Program-made: the position numbers and the translations under genes | In this document: positions 18,425 through 26,763 of the stretch, piece after piece | Position numbering within the stretch: position 1 is the first letter of the stretch | How the letters are laid out: every line of letters starts with the position of its first letter | Source: PCC-6802 sp943367755 | GTDB taxonomy: Bacteria; Cyanobacteriota; Cyanobacteriia; Pseudanabaenales; Pseudanabaenaceae | NCBI GenBank assembly: GCA_943367755.1 | Contig: CALRKB020000002.1 | Span: 1-64,000, forward strand | DNA length: 64,000 bases | Direction of reading: 5' to 3' | The notes under the pieces: generated by a model | Told to the model about the DNA's origin: nothing | The model's input: only the letters and a program-made list of their open reading frames with translations | Databases searched by the model: none

Positions 18425-18558
18425 GTCTACTCCTTTGATCGTGATTTCTTGGAAATGCTCTAGTGTGCTGTCAAGAATTTTTTAAGGGGTTGAAAATCCT
18501 CAAAAATAACCCATCAAAACATTTTCTATTCTCCAATGAAAAATTGACATGCCTCTAA

Positions 18559-18684
18559 CTACTTGGCGCGTAGTTTAGTTTTGTTGTTAGGTTCGGAGGG
18601 AACTCTCAGTAGGATGTAAATTGCAAAGGTATACGCAAATGTATAAAGTAGAAACATGCTGAGTGCGGGGAGTATTGCAAGCAT
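18559..18684 (-). CDS. 41-residue single-span membrane protein in the nif operon
   Basis: This short gene runs from ATG at 18684 to TAG at 18559. It has a perfect AGGAGG 5 bases before the start. The product begins MLAILPALSMFLLYTFAYTF, giving one transmembrane helix of about 28 residues, then a basic tail ending in KTKLRAK. It lies between dps and nifV on the same strand as both. The strong ribosome-binding site and clean helix-plus-basic-tail design argue that it is real. I do not recognise a family. The orientation is probably N-terminus out, basic tail in the cytoplasm. Confidence 0.6.
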   Translation of the reverse strand: MLAILPALSMFLLYTFAYTFAIYILLRVPSEPNNKTKLRAK

Positions 18685-18762
18685 AGGAACCTCCTAAGGT
18701 TTGATTGTCAGCGATCAGATAACAAATAGCCGATCGCTGAGCGTTGATGGTTGATTGCTAAT

Positions 18763-18811
18763 GGATACTTCTTGGTGGATTACTTCTTGGTGGATTACTT
18801 CTTGGTGGATT
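18763..18811. repeat. Three tandem 14-15-bp repeats over the dps stop codon
   Basis: GGATTACTTCTTGGT occurs three times in a row (18763-18776 with one base missing, 18777-18791, 18792-18806), then GGATT. On the minus strand the unit encodes the last Dps residues Ser-Thr-Lys-Lys and its stop. The first unit met carries the functional stop at 18795; the other two are untranslated duplicates. It looks like slippage expansion of the gene end. Confidence 0.8.
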
Positions 18812-19343
18812 GGACGAAGCCTAAAGTCAGACTATCTTCTTCTAAGAAGTGAGCGAGATGAAAGGCGCGATCTTCCGTAGGTAATAGAATGGTTTCGTAT
18901 AAATAGCGCGTGGCGCGATCGCCGATACTTTCAGCCTGTGATGCTTGTCGCCGCAGTAGATCCAGGATGGTCTGCTCTACTTGCAAGTCGTGCTCTACCA
19001 TTTCTCGCGCCGAAAAAACACCATCCGGTTCTGGGGTAACGCACGATAACTCTGCCAGTTTTGTAAAGCTAGCGGCTGGCGTACCACCCAAACCATTTAA
19101 TCGTTCTGCCAAGGCGTGGACGTGTCCTGCTACTGCTTCGTAGCTTTCTTGAAAGTACTCGTGTAGAGAATAAAATTCTGCGCCATCGACGACGAAGTGA
19201 TGTTTTTGATATTGAAGGTAAAGTGCTTGAAAACTTGCTACGGCAATATTCAGTCCTTCACAAATGGGAATCGTAACTTCAAGTCCCAGCCCAATAGCAT
19301 TATCATTGACTTGTCCGAATGGCTTAAATGTTAACTGTGTCAT
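18795..19343 (-). CDS. Dps family ferritin-like protein
   Basis: A 182-residue Dps-type ferritin. The ferroxidase signature is visible as YQKHHFVVDGAEFYSLHEYF (about 44-63), with the His and Asp/Glu ligands. Dps proteins form 12-subunit shells that oxidise Fe(II) with peroxide, storing iron and protecting DNA. The length and N-terminal extension fit cyanobacterial DpsA forms. Its place inside the nifP operon suggests iron supply or peroxide protection for nitrogenase. A good AAAGGAG lies before the ATG. Confidence 0.85.
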   Translation of the reverse strand: MTQLTFKPFGQVNDNAIGLGLEVTIPICEGLNIAVASFQALYLQYQKHHFVVDGAEFYSLHEYFQESYEAVAGHVHALAERLNGLGGTPAASFTKLAELSCVTPEPDGVFSAREMVEHDLQVEQTILDLLRRQASQAESIGDRATRYLYETILLPTEDRAFHLAHFLEEDSLTLGFVQSTKK

Positions 19344-19403
19344 CGCTTTTCTCCTTTGATAGTTGTTGTGATAGTTGTCGATCGGGAATAAGAGAAGAGG
19401 GAA

Positions 19404-19661
19404 TTAGATTGCTTCTGTATCCCAGCAGCGTTCCAGCCACTCCACTAATTCTTGACGCGAAGCTGTAAATTGCTCGATCGTGCTGCGAACTAGAATGGCA
19501 GCGATACTATGATTGACTTCCACCCATAGCGAGCCATCCGACGGACACCAACAGGGGATCGTCAACTCTTGCAAGCGACGATAAACTAGCCAGCGATCGC
19601 TCCGCGCAACTTTGACAATTTGACCAACCAGGGCGTTAGAGTTAGAAGGCTGAGACATCAT
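19404..19661 (-). CDS. Small conserved nif-operon protein, 85 residues
   Basis: An 85-residue soluble protein beginning at the ATGATG at 19661, which has GAGG 5 bases upstream. An in-frame ATG also exists at 19679 inside the end of nifP. The sequence has a beta-rich look, with VGQIVKVARSDRWLVYRRLQ then IPCWCPSDGSLWVEVNH. I do not recognise a named family. It follows nifP by 7 bp and precedes dps by 60 bp on the same strand. Function unknown; nif linkage is its only clue. Confidence 0.7.
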   Translation of the reverse strand: MMSQPSNSNALVGQIVKVARSDRWLVYRRLQELTIPCWCPSDGSLWVEVNHSIAAILVRSTIEQFTASRQELVEWLERCWDTEAI

Positions 19662-19668
19662 GGGTACC

Positions 19669-20454
19669 TCAATTCTCATTAGTTAGGGTTTGCAGTTGTT
19701 GCTCTAGCTGTTCAACCCGTTCCAGTAAGGTACGAATTACACTAGCTTCGGCATCGGGTATCTGTCCGTGTTCGAGTGGACAAAATCGATCGCTCAAGCG
19801 GCAGAGATTGCGACCCGGTACGCCCACTACCGTGCAGTCCGTTGGGACATCACGCAAGACGATGGAGCCAGCACCCACACGGACGCGATCGCCGATATCA
19901 ATATTGCCTAAGACTTTTGCTCCTGCACCCACCACCACATGCTTGCCAAGAGTGGGGTGGCGCTTACCGCTTTCTTTGCCAGTACCGCCAAGGGTAACTC
20001 CCTGGTAGATTAGGGCAAAGTCTCCCACTATGGCTGTTTCGCCAATCACGACACCCATACCATGATCGATAAATACGCCCCTCCCGATCGCGGCACCAGG
20101 ATGAATGTCGATGCCAGTAAAAAATCGAGTCAGGTGAGAAATTAAACGAGGGATGAATGGTGTAGAAAGGTTATGTAACCAATGTGCAATGCGATGCATA
20201 AACAGAGCATGTAACCCTGGATAGCAGCACAGTACTTCTAACCAATTTTTGGCGGCGGGATCTCGCTCAAAGATAATGCGAAAATCCAGTAGTAATGTCT
20301 CGATCGCGGTGATCGCAGAAATAGCACCTGACTTTTGGCGATCGCTCATGTCAAGTTTCTCCATGAGTGAATAAATACGATTCACTCCGTTCTCTGTCAT
20401 AGAGTTAGTTACAGATGTACCAGTACTTGAGACGAGATTGAGAAACTTTGACAT
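19669..20454 (-). CDS. nifP: Serine O-acetyltransferase NifP (CysE-type)
   Basis: A 261-residue serine acetyltransferase that makes O-acetylserine, the precursor of cysteine. The N-terminal helical region is followed by left-handed beta-helix hexapeptide repeats (about 140-230), with GVFIDHGMGVVIGETA and YQGVTLGGTGK, the catalytic His-Asp region of CysE. In nif clusters this gene is called nifP and supplies cysteine for NifS and Fe-S assembly. It is the first gene of the leftward operon and is driven by the promoter array at 20.56-20.68 kb. Confidence 0.92.
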   Translation of the reverse strand: MSKFLNLVSSTGTSVTNSMTENGVNRIYSLMEKLDMSDRQKSGAISAITAIETLLLDFRIIFERDPAAKNWLEVLCCYPGLHALFMHRIAHWLHNLSTPFIPRLISHLTRFFTGIDIHPGAAIGRGVFIDHGMGVVIGETAIVGDFALIYQGVTLGGTGKESGKRHPTLGKHVVVGAGAKVLGNIDIGDRVRVGAGSIVLRDVPTDCTVVGVPGRNLCRLSDRFCPLEHGQIPDAEASVIRTLLERVEQLEQQLQTLTNEN

Positions 20455-20554
20455 AAAGTTGCGGGGATAAAAGCAGTGTAAGGAGCTATTACTGCTTATA
20501 TCAGTAGCACCATCGCGATCGCGGTTGCTGAGTAAGGATTGAAGATATTAGAAT

Positions 20555-20685
20555 TATTAGGAATGTACTCAAGGCTCCTAAAATCACTGATGCCAGGCCT
20601 TTGAGAATTTTTTGGGGGTAGGGGAACGAGTATTTTAAGCTTGAGATGTAGGTATTTGGAGATGAGGGGTACTAGTATTTATGCA
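20555..20685 (-). promoter_or_regulatory. nifP promoter: GAGTACAT box plus three 22-bp-phased elements
   Basis: In the direction of nifP, three copies of a 15-bp element (consensus AAATACYNGTACCCC) lie at 20666-20680, 20643-20657 and 20621-20635. They are AAATACTAGTACCCC, AAATACCTACATCTC and AAATACTCGTTCCCC, spaced 23 and 22 bp. The box GAGTACATTC follows at 20561-20570. The GTAC of the box is 59 bp from the equivalent bases of the nearest element. The ATG of nifP is 107 bp further on. The same layout occurs before nifB and before the flavin-enzyme operon. CnfR is the candidate binder. Confidence 0.65.
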
Positions 20686-20842
20686 CTCAACTCCAAAGCC
20701 AAGCCAGACAAGGGCTTAACATTTTCTTTATATGTGTTTTGAGAAGGTTAAATATGTACTCACAACCTTGATTTCCAGTGTGTTTCCCACTACCTTTGTA
20801 TCAATATATACTAAGTTTTGGATAAGTGCTCTTACTTTATCA

Positions 20843-21185
20843 CTTAAATTCCTAAAATGCTACGTTAGATACAGAAAATTTTTCTGTGATTTCTCCGAAA
20901 TAGTGGTTAAGATAGTCTGTAACCTTCAATTGCCTCTTCTAAATATTAAGTTTCTTGAGAATCGGACTTTTTTATTGCTTTAAATCCAAAAAATGCTATT
21001 TTGGATACAGAAATATTTTCTGTAGCTTCTCTGGAGTGGTTGTAAGATAGTCTGTACAGCTCTATAACCTTCCATTACATCTTCTAAATATTAAGGTTTC
21101 ATGAGAATCAGACTTTTTTGTTGCTTTAAATCCAAAAAATGCTATTTTGGATACAGAAATATTTTCTGTAGCTTCTCTGGAGTAG
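20843..21185. repeat. Three tandem ~140-bp repeats with palindromes between nifP and nifB
   Basis: Units begin at about 20843, 20978 and 21124; the third stops at about 21185. Each starts with TTAAATCC-AAAAAATGCTA-like sequence and contains a palindrome: ACAGAAAATTTTTCTGT (20871-20887) in the first, TACAGAAATATTTTCTGTA (21006-21024 and 21152-21170) in the others. Units two and three also carry CCAAAA-N7-TTTTGG just before it. Units two and three are almost identical over 60 bases; unit one is more diverged. No believable gene lies here. The role could be regulatory or purely duplicative. Confidence 0.75.
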
Positions 21186-21300
21186 GAATTAAGTGAGTCT
21201 ACTCCAGTTTTCTTCTACTTTTGAGTACTAAATTGCGATTTGAGATAGATAGATAAAAATGCATTCAAACTCATACTGAAACAGGGATTTACCTGAGTAC

Positions 21301-21432
21301 AGGAATGCAAGTCCCCCCATTCAAAAATACTAGAACCCATTCGCAAGAATACCAGTACCCCCATCCCAAAAGAAATTTTTGATGCTTGTATATCAAGGGT
21401 TCCGGCTACTGAGTACATCCTTAATATATCAA
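21301..21432 (+). promoter_or_regulatory. nifB promoter: three 22-bp-phased elements plus GAGTACAT box
   Basis: Three elements occur at exact 22-bp steps: GAATGCAAGTCCCCC (21303-21317), AAATACTAGAACCCA (21325-21339) and GAATACCAGTACCCC (21347-21361). The box GAGTACATCC lies at 21411-21420 and continues as TTAATATAT. The GTAC-to-GTAC distance between last element and box is 58 bp. A TATATC that could be a -10 sequence lies between them at about 21390. The ATG of nifB is about 195 bp further right, leaving a long leader. The arrangement mirrors that of nifP. Confidence 0.65.
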
Positions 21433-21612
21433 TAACTCTTATTTACCGCCTTGAAAATCCCCTTGGCTAGCACGCTGATATAACCTACATAACACCACTC
21501 AAACACTTAGCCTTCAATACAGAACAACATCTCAATTTCGTACTTTTAGCGAAGTGTTTAGATGCCCTCACTTGCATCATTGCGGTGTCAGCCATTTACC
21601 TAAGGGAGTTCG

Positions 21613-23082
21613 ATGTTACAAGCTACAGAAAAAACCTCAGCACTAGATTTACTAGAAAACTCCGGCACAATTGTATCTTCAACTGAGAAGACAACCGGTG
21701 GCTGTGCCTCCTCAGGCTGCGGCACTAAGACAGAAGGAATTGATGAAAAACTAAAAGCGCGGATTGCCAATCATCCCTGCTATAGCGAAGAAGCACATCA
21801 TCACTACGCTCGCATGCACGTTGCTGTCGCACCTGCTTGTAATATCCAATGTAATTACTGCAATCGCAAATATGACTGTGCTAACGAAAGCCGCCCTGGT
21901 GTAGTGAGCGAACTGCTAACCCCAGAAGAAGCCGCTCACAAAGTGCTAGTAATTGCAGGAAAGATTCCTCAAATGAGCGTATTGGGCATCGCCGGACCTG
22001 GCGATCCGCTGGCAAATCCCGAAAAAACTTTCCGTACTTTTGAGCTAATTGCCGAGAAAGCACCAGACATCAAACTTTGCTTATCGACGAATGGTCTATC
22101 TCTCCCCGACTATGTAGATCGCGTCAAACAGTTGAACGTAGATCACGTCACGATCACGATCAATATGGTAGACCCAGAAATAGGGGCAAAGATTTATCCC
22201 TGGGTGCGCTTCAACCGCAGGCGTTATACGGGCATAGAAGCGGCCAGAATTCTACACGAACGTCAAATGGAGGGACTACAAGCTCTCAAAGAGGCAGATA
22301 TCCTCTGCAAAGTCAATTCTGTAATGATCCCAGGCATAAATGACGAGCACTTAGCAGAAGTCAATGAAGTGATTCGTTCTAAGGGTGCTTTTCTGCATAA
22401 TATTATGCCTCTAATTTCCGCTCCCGAGCACGGCACTCACTTTGGTCTGACTGGACAACGCGGTCCCACGCCGAAAGAGCTGAAGGGATTACAAGACAGT
22501 TGCTCCGGCAATATGAATGTGATGCGTCATTGCCGTCAGTGCCGCGCAGACGCGGTGGGGTTATTGGGAGAAGATCGCAGTCAGGAATTTACCAAGGATA
22601 AATTTCTGGAGATGGCGCCTGAATACGACATGGAAATGCGTAAGGAAGTTCACGCAGGAATTGAGAAATTTAAAGACGATCTGAAGGATGTCAAAGCCCA
22701 AGCACGTGGAGGGAAAAACGGTCGCTCTCCCGTACAAGATAGTCCCAAAATCATGGTGGCAGTGGCGACAAAAGGTGGTGGAATTGTCAATCAGCACTTC
22801 GGTCATGCCAAGGAATTTCAGATTTATGAAGTGGATGCGAATAACATTCGCTTTGTCGGTCACCGTAAGGTCGACCATTATTGCCAGAGTGGTTATGGAG
22901 AGGAAGCAACTCTAGAGAATATTATTCAAACAATCTCTGATTGCAAAGCTGTACTGGCTTCCAAGATTGGTACTTGTCCGCAGACAGAACTGCGAGCAGC
23001 AGGACTAGAGCCAGTTGAAGCTTATGACGTAATTGAAAGAGTTACTCGCAATTTCTACGAACAATTTCTACAAGATCAATAG
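21613..23082 (+). CDS. nifB: FeMo-cofactor biosynthesis protein NifB
   Basis: A 489-residue radical SAM enzyme that fuses two [4Fe-4S] clusters with an interstitial carbon to form NifB-co. The SAM cluster cysteines are Cys76, Cys80 and Cys83 in CNIQCNYC. An N-terminal CASSGCG and the later CRQCRADAVG hold further cluster ligands. A C-terminal NifX/NafY-type domain begins near residue 380 (KIMVAVATKGGGIVNQHFG). Length is typical for the two-domain form. It heads the main plus-strand nif transcript. Confidence 0.97.
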   Translation: MLQATEKTSALDLLENSGTIVSSTEKTTGGCASSGCGTKTEGIDEKLKARIANHPCYSEEAHHHYARMHVAVAPACNIQCNYCNRKYDCANESRPGVVSELLTPEEAAHKVLVIAGKIPQMSVLGIAGPGDPLANPEKTFRTFELIAEKAPDIKLCLSTNGLSLPDYVDRVKQLNVDHVTITINMVDPEIGAKIYPWVRFNRRRYTGIEAARILHERQMEGLQALKEADILCKVNSVMIPGINDEHLAEVNEVIRSKGAFLHNIMPLISAPEHGTHFGLTGQRGPTPKELKGLQDSCSGNMNVMRHCRQCRADAVGLLGEDRSQEFTKDKFLEMAPEYDMEMRKEVHAGIEKFKDDLKDVKAQARGGKNGRSPVQDSPKIMVAVATKGGGIVNQHFGHAKEFQIYEVDANNIRFVGHRKVDHYCQSGYGEEATLENIIQTISDCKAVLASKIGTCPQTELRAAGLEPVEAYDVIERVTRNFYEQFLQDQ

Positions 23083-23093
23083 GGAGTCTAGCT

Positions 23094-23420
23094 ATGCCTT
23101 ACACAACTATGAGTCAGTATATTTCCTGGGAACGCTGTCAAACTCAATGTCCCACCAAAGCTATCAAACGGATTAACCAGCACTATTGCATCGATCGCCA
23201 GCTTTGTAATGGTTGCCAGGGATATGCGTTACCCGCCTGCGGCTCGGCATTCCTCAGTAGCGATCGCTGCAATATCATTCCTGCCGAAGCCAACAATACA
23301 AACATAAGCAGTAATCGGGCTGTCTTACTCAAGGACTCCAATGACTATTGGGAATCATGGTTTGACACCTACGCCCGCCTGGTGAAGCAGCTTACGACAA
23401 GCCAGCAACCAGCAGTCTAA
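23094..23420 (+). CDS. fdxN: Ferredoxin FdxN with one cluster site lost
   Basis: A 108-residue ferredoxin-like protein directly after nifB, the usual fdxN place. Compared with the ferredoxin domain of CnfR, three ligands of cluster I are replaced: the first two positions of the first motif are Tyr9 and Trp12, and the last Cys of the second motif is Phe53. Cys15 survives. All four ligands of cluster II are present: Cys38, Cys41, Cys49 and Cys19 (of QCP). So the protein probably holds a single [4Fe-4S] cluster. The C-terminal 50 residues are an extra tail. FdxN relatives are thought to pass electrons or clusters to NifB. Confidence 0.82.
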   Translation: MPYTTMSQYISWERCQTQCPTKAIKRINQHYCIDRQLCNGCQGYALPACGSAFLSSDRCNIIPAEANNTNISSNRAVLLKDSNDYWESWFDTYARLVKQLTTSQQPAV

Positions 23421-23462
23421 TCAGGGACTCCTAAGCCATTAACAGTAACTAGAGGTATAAGC

Positions 23463-24662
23463 ATGAGTGTCATTTATCTTGATAATAACGCGACTACGAG
23501 GGTTGACGATGACGTATTAGAGGCAATGTTGCCCTATTTGAGCCATTACTATGGCAATCCTTCTAGCATGCATACCTTTGGTGGACAAGTGGGCAAAGCC
23601 ATTCAAACCGCGCGATCGCAAGTTGCCACTCTCCTGGGTGCAGAAGATTCCGAAATCATCTTCACCAGTTGCGGTTCAGAAGGAAATAACACGGCAATTC
23701 GGGCTGCCCTTGCCGCCCAAAGCGATCGCAAACATGTAATTACCACTCAAGTGGAACATGCCTGTGTGATGAATGTTTGCAAGCAGTTAGAAAAGCAAGG
23801 CTATACTGTTACCTATCTATCGGTTGACCGCAAAGGACAGATCGATTTATCAGAACTGGAAGCAGCGCTCACTGGTAATACAGCGTTAGTAACAACGATG
23901 TATGCTAACAATGAGACAGGTACAATCTTCCCAATTGAGCAAATTGGATCGCTAGCGAAGGAATATGGTGCGACTTTCCATGTTGATGCTGTGCAGGCGG
24001 TTGGCAAAATTCCTCTGAATCTCAAAAACAGTACCATTGACCTGCTCACCCTTTCTGGACATAAACTACACGCACCCAAAGGTGTTGGCGCATTGTATGT
24101 TCGACGTGGTTTTCGCTTCCGCCCCTTCATTTTGGGTGGTCATCAGGAACGTGGACGCAGAGCAGGCACAGAGAACGTCGCCGGCATCGTTGCACTAGGC
24201 AAAGCTGCCGAATTGGAGTTAATCCATTTGCCAAATGCTGTAGTGCATGAAAAAAAATTGCGCGATCGCCTAGAAAAATTTCTCCTATCAACAATTGTCG
24301 ACTGTGAAGTGAACGGCGATCCTAAAAATCGCTTACCCAATACCACTAACATCGGTTTTAAATTCATTGAAGGTGAAGCCATTCTTCTATCACTTGATCG
24401 CTATGGTGTTTGCGCTTCTTCTGGTTCTGCTTGTACATCTGGTTCGCTAGAGCCATCCCATGTCCTCCGTGCGATGGGGTTACCCTATACGATTCTTCAC
24501 GGTTCTATTCGCTTCAGCCTCTCGCGCTATACCACCGATGCCGAGATCGATCGCGTCCTGGAAATCATGCCTGGCATTGTCGATCGCCTCCGCGCTCTTT
24601 CTCCCTTTAACAGTGATGCCGCAGGTTGGCTACAAGGGAGAGAAGAAGCGCTAACAGTTTAA
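23463..24662 (+). CDS. nifS: Cysteine desulfurase NifS
   Basis: A 399-residue pyridoxal-phosphate enzyme that takes sulfur from cysteine for nitrogenase Fe-S clusters. The PLP lysine is in LSGHKLHAPKG (about residue 202). The active-site cysteine is in SSGSACTSGSLEPSH (about 323), the NifS/IscS type I pattern. The length is normal. It lies between fdxN and its scaffold partner nifU. Confidence 0.96.
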   Translation: MSVIYLDNNATTRVDDDVLEAMLPYLSHYYGNPSSMHTFGGQVGKAIQTARSQVATLLGAEDSEIIFTSCGSEGNNTAIRAALAAQSDRKHVITTQVEHACVMNVCKQLEKQGYTVTYLSVDRKGQIDLSELEAALTGNTALVTTMYANNETGTIFPIEQIGSLAKEYGATFHVDAVQAVGKIPLNLKNSTIDLLTLSGHKLHAPKGVGALYVRRGFRFRPFILGGHQERGRRAGTENVAGIVALGKAAELELIHLPNAVVHEKKLRDRLEKFLLSTIVDCEVNGDPKNRLPNTTNIGFKFIEGEAILLSLDRYGVCASSGSACTSGSLEPSHVLRAMGLPYTILHGSIRFSLSRYTTDAEIDRVLEIMPGIVDRLRALSPFNSDAAGWLQGREEALTV

Positions 24663-24705
24663 TACCAATTATTCAGCTACCAATCACCCATTACCAATCA
24701 AAACC

Positions 24706-25590
24706 ATGTGGGACTACACCGAAAAAGTATTAGACCTCTTCTACAATCCTAAAAACCAAGGAGCGATAGAAGTCACTGAAGAAAAAGATATTGCGGTTGT
24801 ATTCGGCGAAATAGGCAGTATTGCCTGCGGCGATGCCCTGCGATTACATCTGAAAATTGATGTTCCTGCCGATCAAATCCTCGATGCACGCTTCCAAACC
24901 TTTGGTTGTACGAGTGCGATCGCTTCTTCTTCGGCACTAACCGAAATGATTAAAGGAATGACCTTAGATGCAGCCCTGCAAGTATCGAACAAGGATATCG
25001 CCGATTACTTAGGTGGTTTGCCAGAAGCAAAAATGCACTGTTCCGTGATGGGGCAAGAAGCATTAGAAGCAGCTATTTACAAGTATCGTGGCATCGAAGT
25101 CGAACATCATGAAGAAGATGAAGGCGCACTTCTCTGTACATGCTTTGGAGTTAGTGATAACCGCGTTCGTCGGATTGTGATTGAGAATAATCTCACTACA
25201 GTCGAAGAAGTTACCAACTACATCAAAGCTGGCGGTTCCTGTGGTTCCTGTCTCGCAGGTATTGAAGACATTATCGCTGCGGTGGAACAGGATAAAGAAG
25301 CCACAACCGCTAGAGTTGAAGCCGAACTAACTCGCATTAAACAAACCAACCGTGGCTTAACTACCGTGCAGAAGATCGCTAAGATTCAGGAAATCTTAGA
25401 CGAAGTCCGTCCAATGTTGATTGCCGATGGAGGTGATGTGGAACTGTTTGATATCGATGGCGATGTGGTCAAAGTTATCCTCAAAGGTGCTTGCAGTTCC
25501 TGTTCTGGCAGTACTGCCACGCTCAAGGATGCGATCGAAGTCAAATTACGCGATCGCGTTCTGTCTACTCTCATTGTCGAAGCAGTCTAA
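24706..25590 (+). CDS. nifU: Fe-S cluster scaffold NifU
   Basis: A 294-residue modular scaffold. The N-terminal IscU-like domain has the three cysteines in IACGDAL, FGCTSAI and MHCSVMG. A central [2Fe-2S] bacterioferritin-associated-ferredoxin-like domain has LLCTCFGV and GSCGSCLAG. The C-terminal Nfu domain has the CxxC in KGACSSCSGS. It builds [4Fe-4S] clusters for nitrogenase with sulfur from NifS. The three-domain form is the nitrogenase-dedicated type. Confidence 0.96.
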   Translation: MWDYTEKVLDLFYNPKNQGAIEVTEEKDIAVVFGEIGSIACGDALRLHLKIDVPADQILDARFQTFGCTSAIASSSALTEMIKGMTLDAALQVSNKDIADYLGGLPEAKMHCSVMGQEALEAAIYKYRGIEVEHHEEDEGALLCTCFGVSDNRVRRIVIENNLTTVEEVTNYIKAGGSCGSCLAGIEDIIAAVEQDKEATTARVEAELTRIKQTNRGLTTVQKIAKIQEILDEVRPMLIADGGDVELFDIDGDVVKVILKGACSSCSGSTATLKDAIEVKLRDRVLSTLIVEAV

Positions 25591-25767
25591 ATTAAACCCA
25601 AAATGTCTCTCAATTTGATGTTTCCTGCCCTAGATGTCGAGCGCTCTCCTCCTGTATGAAGATAGCGATCGCCTCAAAAACTGAAAAAGAGTTTCCTCAA
25701 ATTCTTTCTCAAGAGTTCTACTTTCAACTTCCAGTACATTTTTGATTCAACATAAGGAGAAATTTCT
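25591..25767 (+). promoter_or_regulatory. nifU-nifH intergenic region
   Basis: A 177-bp spacer before nifH with an AAGGAG ribosome-binding site 8 bases before the ATG. nifH often has its own promoter or processing site, which could lie here. I see neither the 15-bp elements nor the GAGTACAT box of the nifB and nifP promoters. Confidence 0.3.
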
Positions 25768-26676
25768 ATGAGTTCTTTGAGACAAATTGCTTTCTATGGC
25801 AAAGGTGGCATTGGTAAATCTACAACTTCTCAAAACACCCTCGCAGGTTTAGCCGAACTGACCGATGGCGAACGCATCATGATTGTCGGTTGTGACCCTA
25901 AAGCAGATTCCACCCGCTTGATGCTCCACAGCAAAGCTCAAACCACAGTTCTTCACCTTGCCGCCGAACGTGGTGCAGTCGAAGATGTAGAAATTGAAGA
26001 AGTTCTACTCAAAGGCTACAAAGGCATCAGATGCGTAGAGTCAGGTGGTCCTGAACCAGGTGTTGGCTGTGCTGGACGTGGCATCATCACCGCCATTAAC
26101 TTCCTCGAAGAAAATGGTGCTTATGAAGATCTCGATTTTGTCAGCTATGACGTATTGGGCGACGTAGTTTGCGGTGGTTTCGCCATGCCAATTCGCGAAG
26201 GCAAAGCCCAAGAAATCTACATCGTCACCTCTGGCGAAATGATGGCGATGTATGCTGCCAACAACATTGCTCGCGGTATTCTCAAGTACGCTCACTCCGG
26301 TGGCGTGCGTTTAGGCGGCTTGATCTGCAACAGCCGTAACGTCGATGGTGAAGTTGAATTGATTGAAACCCTTGCCAAGCGCTTGAATACTCAAATGATT
26401 CACTTCGTACCTCGCGACAACGTCGTTCAACATGCTGAACTGCGCCGCATGACCGTGATTGAGTACGCACCCAATCACAAGCAGGCTGATGAGTATCGCA
26501 CCCTTGCTCAAAAGATCAAAGACAATACCATGCTCACCATTCCTACTCCAATCTCAATGGATGAATTGGAATCACTCTTGGTTGAGTTCGGTATCCTTGG
26601 CGATGACAAGGAATTTGAGCATCTCGTTGGTAAGACTGCGGATGAAGTACCCGTAGAACTTGCTCTCTCTAAATAA
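25768..26676 (+). CDS. nifH: Nitrogenase iron protein NifH
   Basis: A 302-residue dinitrogenase reductase, the ATP-driven electron donor to the MoFe protein. The P-loop GKGGIGKSTTSQN is near residue 11. The two cluster cysteines per subunit are in EPGVGCAGRGI and GDVVCGGFAMPI. The arginine in CAGRG is the site that ADP-ribosylation uses in some bacteria. Length is slightly above the usual 290-297. Confidence 0.98.
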   Translation: MSSLRQIAFYGKGGIGKSTTSQNTLAGLAELTDGERIMIVGCDPKADSTRLMLHSKAQTTVLHLAAERGAVEDVEIEEVLLKGYKGIRCVESGGPEPGVGCAGRGIITAINFLEENGAYEDLDFVSYDVLGDVVCGGFAMPIREGKAQEIYIVTSGEMMAMYAANNIARGILKYAHSGGVRLGGLICNSRNVDGEVELIETLAKRLNTQMIHFVPRDNVVQHAELRRMTVIEYAPNHKQADEYRTLAQKIKDNTMLTIPTPISMDELESLLVEFGILGDDKEFEHLVGKTADEVPVELALSK

Positions 26677-26682
26677 CTTTGT

Positions 26683-26721
26683 GGTAGGGGTGGGTAGCAC
26701 CCACCCTACCAGTACTTTTTT
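26683..26721 (+). terminator. Hairpin between nifH and nifD
   Basis: A strong stem formed by GGTAGGGGTGGGT (26683-26695, one bulged G) and ACCCACCCTACC (26699-26710), followed after five bases by a run of six T. It resembles an intrinsic terminator but lies inside the nifHDK transcript. It probably acts as an attenuator or protects the 3' end of nifH mRNA, giving more NifH than NifDK. Confidence 0.7.
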
Positions 26722-26763
26722 CCTTTCCTTCCTGTTTACCCTACCCCATATGCGAGGCTAAAT

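Noticed and set aside
20732..20983. An 83-residue frame in the nifP-nifB region
   Set aside because: It lies across the tandem repeats, has no ribosome-binding site and has low-complexity composition.
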